From assembly GCA_046597455.1 (NCBI GenBank), contig JBKJKJ010000363.1, positions 1 through 8,437 on the forward strand: a stretch of DNA of 8,437 nucleotides, given 5' to 3'. Below the pieces are notes generated by a model. That model made no database searches and had not been told where the DNA came from. It saw nothing but the letters and a program-made list of their open reading frames with translations. A program made the position numbers and the translations under genes. Source of the DNA: JAQGMV01 sp046597455. Its GTDB lineage: Bacteria; Pseudomonadota; Gammaproteobacteria; Burkholderiales; SG8-41. Below are positions 5,525-8,437 of the stretch, piece by piece (within the stretch, counting starts at the first letter, position 1; each line of letters begins with the position of its first letter).

Positions 5525-6846
5525 CCGCTTATCGCGCCGACGGACGCGTTTTCGGCAGGGCTCGTCTCGTCGGCAGCGTCCTGCGTGGCCTCGAGCTCGG
5601 TAGCCGCGGCGAGCAGCGCCAGGCGGGCGATGACGCCGTAGGCGTAGAAACGGTTGGGCGGGCAGTCGGGATCGTCGGGGTCGGGCGACGAGCACGGCGC
5701 GGCGAAGGCGAGTGGCGCGAAATGCATGCCGGGCGCGTTGAGGTTTTCATCTTTTCCGCGCGCCGTGTGGACGCGATAGAAGCCGCCGACGACCCAGTGG
5801 TCGATCATGTACACCACGGGTTCAGCGACGGCATCCTCCACGGTCTCGAAGGTGTAGACGCCTTCCTGCACGATCACGTCGCTCACTTCCAGTCCTTCCT
5901 TCACAACCGCCATCTTGTTGCGCTGCTTGCGGTTGAGCCCGCGCACTTCCGACGGGTCTTTCACCGTCATGATGCCCATGCCGTAGGTTCCCGCGTCCGC
6001 TTTCACGATGACGAAGGGCTCCGCGTCGATCTTGTATTCGCGATACTTCGCGCGCACATCTTCGAGTATCTCGGCGACATAGCCTTCTAGACACTCCTCG
6101 CCTTTGCGCTCGTGGAAGTTGATGCGGCCGCACTTCTCGAAATACGGGTTGATGAGCCACGGGTCGATGCCGATTTCGGTTGCGAATGCCTGCGCGACTT
6201 CGCGATACGCCTCGAAGTGATTCGACTTGCGGCGAACCGCCCAGCCGGCATTGAGCGGCGGCAGCACGGACTGCTCCACGCCTCGCAAAAGCTTCGGTAT
6301 GCCGCCGGACAAGTCGTTGTTCAGCAGTACCACACACGGGTCGAAATCGCCGACGACGAGACGATTGCCTTTGCGCTCGAGCGGCTCCAGCGTGAGCTTG
6401 GAGCCGTCTGAAAGCTCGATGTCGGTCGGCTTGGTGATTTCAGGCAGCATGCTGCCGATGCGCACGATCATGCCCGCGTGCCGCAGTATCCTCGCGAGCG
6501 TGGCGACGTTCTGAAGATAGAACTGGTTGCGAGTGTGGTTTTCGGGCACCAGCACGCAGCCTCGCGCGTCGGGACACACTTTCTCCAGCGCGTTCATCGC
6601 GGCCTGCACGCACAGGGGATGGAACTCGGGATTCAGGTTGTTGAAGCCGCCAGGAAACAGGTTCGTGTCGACCGGCGCAATCTTGAAACCGCTGTTGCGC
6701 AGATCGACCGAGCAGTAGAACGGCGCCTCGTGCTCCTGCCACTGCCCGCGCAGCCAGTGCTCGATCGTCGGCGTCGCATTCAGAAGGTGGCGCTCGAGCT
6801 GTGGCACGGGGCCGGTCAGCGCGGTAGCGAGTCTGGGGACGCTCAT
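5521..6846 (-). CDS. gshA: Glutamate-cysteine ligase, Acidithiobacillus ferrooxidans-type
   Basis: This enzyme forms gamma-glutamylcysteine from glutamate and cysteine with ATP, the rate-setting step of glutathione synthesis. The protein is 441 aa from ATG 6846. It belongs to the proteobacterial GshA family first defined in Acidithiobacillus, unrelated in sequence to E. coli GshA. Recognisable blocks are SVDLRNSGFKIAPVDTN (46-62) running into LFPGGFNNLNP, then LVPENHTRNQFYLQN (99-113). VIVKADAGTYGMGIMTV (279-295) looks like an ATP-grasp-type phosphate loop, and VYMIDHWVVGGFYRVH (345-360) follows. The tail after residue about 415 is Ala/Glu/Asp-rich and low in complexity. The frame is open up to 6996, but AGGA 5 nt before ATG 6846 and the family start MSVPRL support 6846. 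It overlaps gshB by 4 nt. The promoter box and a palindrome lie just upstream. Confidence 0.95.
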   Translation of the reverse strand: MSVPRLATALTGPVPQLERHLLNATPTIEHWLRGQWQEHEAPFYCSVDLRNSGFKIAPVDTNLFPGGFNNLNPEFHPLCVQAAMNALEKVCPDARGCVLVPENHTRNQFYLQNVATLARILRHAGMIVRIGSMLPEITKPTDIELSDGSKLTLEPLERKGNRLVVGDFDPCVVLLNNDLSGGIPKLLRGVEQSVLPPLNAGWAVRRKSNHFEAYREVAQAFATEIGIDPWLINPYFEKCGRINFHERKGEECLEGYVAEILEDVRAKYREYKIDAEPFVIVKADAGTYGMGIMTVKDPSEVRGLNRKQRNKMAVVKEGLEVSDVIVQEGVYTFETVEDAVAEPVVYMIDHWVVGGFYRVHTARGKDENLNAPGMHFAPLAFAAPCSSPDPDDPDCPPNRFYAYGVIARLALLAAATELEATQDAADETSPAENASVGAISG

Positions 6847-6865
6847 GGTGTTCCTACGCAAGCAA

Positions 6866-6883
6866 AGGATGCAATTGTATCCT
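6866..6883 (-). promoter_or_regulatory. gshA -10 box inside an 18-bp near-palindrome
   Basis: TACAAT (6879-6874) matches the -10 consensus at 5 of 6 positions and would start transcription about 20 nt before the gshA ATG. It sits in AGGATGCAATTGTATCCT (plus strand, 6866-6883), where 8 of 9 base pairs are symmetric. No good -35 box is seen at 16-18 nt, so an activator may be needed, or the dyad may be a repressor operator. The regulator is unknown. Confidence 0.45.
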
Positions 6884-6994
6884 GTCCGCCCGGACCGTCC
6901 GATGAACGAGGCAGTCGGGACGGCGGGGGTGACGAATGAAGGAAAGCCCGGGGTTACATCCGCATCGGCCTCAACCCGGTTGAAGTCCGACCCC

Positions 6995-7025
6995 AAAAAA
7001 AGGGCGCCCGAAGGCGCCCTTTTTT
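6995..7025 (-). terminator. amtB intrinsic terminator with UUCG tetraloop
   Basis: On the minus strand GGGCGCC (7019-7013), loop TTCG (7012-7009) and GGCGCCC (7008-7002) are followed by seven T (7001-6995), and six A precede the stem. The A and T runs extend the pairing to 13 bp. The loop is the very stable C(UUCG)G form. It begins 15 nt after the amtB stop. Because it is flanked by A and T runs it could also stop plus-strand transcription, but no plus-strand gene ends there. Confidence 0.93.
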
Positions 7026-7039
7026 CCTGTTTGCGCTTC

Positions 7040-8437
7040 CTAAGTGTGATACGCGGTCTCTCCGTGGCTGCGCACGTCGAGGCCTTCGCGCTCTTCTTCT
7101 TCGCTGACCCGCAATCCTACGAGCATGCTGGCGATCAGGTACGCGACCCAAGCGACGAGCGCGCTCCAGATCACCGTGATACCCACCGCTTTGGCCTGGG
7201 TGATGACCTGCGCGGCGATCGAATATTCACCGGCGGTGATCACTTTGCCGGTGACCCAGTCCGCGACGAACCCGGGTCCGCCCAGCGCCGGCGAGCAGAA
7301 CACGCCGGTCAACAGCGCGCCCAGAATACCGCCGACCGCGTGGACGCCGAATACGTCGAGCGAGTCGTCCGCGCCGAGCATGCGCTTCAACTGGTTGACG
7401 CCCCAGAGGCATACGAGCCCGGCAGCAAGGCCGATCACGAACGCACCTGGTATCCCGACGTTACCGGCAGCGGGTGTGATCGCCACCAGACCCGCGACCG
7501 CACCGGAAGCGGCACCCAGCATCGAAGGCTTGCCTTTGACGAGCCACTCGCCGAAAGTCCACGACAGCACCGCGCAGGCGGTCGCGAGGAACGTGTTCAT
7601 GAAGGCGAGCGCTGCAGAGTTGCCGGCTTCGAGCGCCGACCCGGCGTTGAACCCGAACCAGCCCACCCACAGCAGCGAGGCACCGATCATCGTCATCGGC
7701 AGGTTGTGCGGCGTCATCGCTTCACGCCCGAAGCCGATGCGTTTGCCCACCATGTAAGCACCGACCAGTCCTGCGATACCGGCGTTGATGTGTACCACCG
7801 TGCCGCCTGCGAAGTCGAGTGCGCCCCATTGCCACAGCAGACCGGCTTTGGCATTGAGCGAATCGACGAGCTTCAGATCGGTGTACGCGTCGGGGCCGGG
7901 CCAGAACCAGACCATATGCGCAATCGGCGTGTACGAGAACGTGAACCAGATCACCATGAAGATCAGCACGGCCGAGAACTTCATGCGCTCGGCGAAGGCG
8001 CCGACGATCAGGCAGCAGGTGATCGCGGCGAACGTCGCCTGGAATGCGACGAACACGATCTCCGGAATCACGACGCCTTTGCTGAACGTCGCCGCGGTTG
8101 CAAACTCGCCTTTAGCCGCATCGAACACCCCGGACAGGAACAACCGGTCGAAGCCGCCTATAAAAGCGTTGCCCTCGGTGAATGCAAGACTGTAGCCATA
8201 CACGCACCACAGCACGACGATCAGGGAGAACGTGACGAACACCTGCATCAGCACCGAGAGCATGTTCTTCGCGCGCACCATGCCTCCGTAGAACAGCGCG
8301 AGGGCGGGTATGCTCATCATGATGACGAGCGCGGTGCAGACCAGCATCCACGTCACGTCGCCTTTGTTCGGCACCGGGGCCGGCGTTGCGGAAGGTGCTG
8401 CGGCCGTGGCGCCGGGTGCGCCCGCGGGCGCCGTGGC
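7040..8437 (-). CDS. amtB: AmtB ammonium transporter (5' end cut by window)
   Basis: This inner-membrane channel takes up ammonium and normally works as a trimer. The visible 465 codons are open to the right edge, so the true start is outside. Residues below are counted from Val at GTG 8374. Signs of the Amt family are the signature LDFAGGTVVHINAGIAGLVGAY with pore His195, the second pore histidine His345 in FGVHAVGGILGALLTG, the Phe gate FQATF (111-115), and WFGFNAGSA (239-247) with Ser246. About eleven hydrophobic segments fill the chain. The C-terminal tail EEEEREGLDVRSHGETAYHT is the conserved cytoplasmic part that contacts GlnK (PII). In betaproteobacteria glnK commonly lies just upstream, beyond this edge. 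The 21 residues before Val are almost all Ala, Pro, Gly, Thr and Ser. This looks like a linker after a signal peptide, so the GTG at 8374 is probably internal. Stop is TAG. Confidence 0.96.
   Translation of the reverse strand, partial: ATAPAGAPGATAAAPSATPAPVPNKGDVTWMLVCTALVIMMSIPALALFYGGMVRAKNMLSVLMQVFVTFSLIVVLWCVYGYSLAFTEGNAFIGGFDRLFLSGVFDAAKGEFATAATFSKGVVIPEIVFVAFQATFAAITCCLIVGAFAERMKFSAVLIFMVIWFTFSYTPIAHMVWFWPGPDAYTDLKLVDSLNAKAGLLWQWGALDFAGGTVVHINAGIAGLVGAYMVGKRIGFGREAMTPHNLPMTMIGASLLWVGWFGFNAGSALEAGNSAALAFMNTFLATACAVLSWTFGEWLVKGKPSMLGAASGAVAGLVAITPAAGNVGIPGAFVIGLAAGLVCLWGVNQLKRMLGADDSLDVFGVHAVGGILGALLTGVFCSPALGGPGFVADWVTGKVITAGEYSIAAQVITQAKAVGITVIWSALVAWVAYLIASMLVGLRVSEEEEREGLDVRSHGETAYHT

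Noticed and set aside
4520..5641. 373-codon open frame on the plus strand opposite gshB
   Set aside because: It is antisense to a complete glutathione synthetase and has no family resemblance; a shadow of codon bias.
5525..5695. N-terminal extension of gshB by 57 codons
   Set aside because: It overlaps the coding end of gshA in another frame and is Arg/Ala/Pro-rich; ATG 5524 gives the standard GshB start.
6971..6983. Small palindrome TCAACCCGGTTGA downstream of the amtB terminator
   Set aside because: Only 6-bp arms with no T-tract and no link to a start site; could be chance in GC-rich DNA.
6847..6996. N-terminal extension of gshA by 50 codons
   Set aside because: It crosses the -10 box and the palindrome, lacks family similarity, and ATG 6846 has its own AGGA ribosome site.

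Overview
The window looks like chromosomal DNA of a GC-rich betaproteobacterium. The evidence is the gene content and order (amtB, the Acidithiobacillus-type gshA, gshB, a mannose-type EIIA, ptsH, ptsI) and a metX-metW pair. I cannot name the genus from the sequence alone. All eight protein genes lie on the minus strand, so transcription runs from the right edge to the left edge. No mobile element, tRNA, rRNA or CRISPR array was found.

Layout in the direction of transcription: (1) amtB (8437-7040, 5' end cut by the window), an ammonium channel, closed by a strong UUCG-tetraloop terminator (6995-7025). (2) gshA and gshB (6846-4568), the two steps of glutathione synthesis, joined by an ATGA overlap. 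A -10-like box in front of gshA lies inside an 18-bp near-palindrome. (3) EIIA-Man, ptsH (HPr) and ptsI (EI) (4472-1980), a phosphotransfer chain with no sugar permease in view, probably a regulatory PTS. EIIA and ptsH overlap by 20 nt. (4) A dense control region at 1980-1783. (5) metX and metW (1783 to the left edge), joined by another ATGA overlap. MetX catalyses homoserine acylation at the entry to methionine synthesis; metW is its usual partner.

The most interesting part is the control region upstream of metX. A 17-bp hairpin after ptsI carries the metX -35 box (TTGACA) at its apex; a -10 (TAACTT) follows after exactly 17 nt. About 14 nt downstream of the -10 box begins a 52-nt element that aligns closely with the SAM-II (SAM-alpha) riboswitch aptamer. 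It is followed by an alternative hairpin, then a 10-bp intrinsic terminator with a U-rich tail, and only then the Shine-Dalgarno sequence and a TTG start for metX. The terminator loop carries an 8-nt perfect complement to the pseudoknot segment of the aptamer. This suggests SAM-responsive transcription attenuation, whereas SAM-II is best known for acting on translation.

The rest of the window is well-understood housekeeping and nitrogen, redox and carbon regulation. Functional assignments rest on recognisable motifs; the regulatory models are inference.
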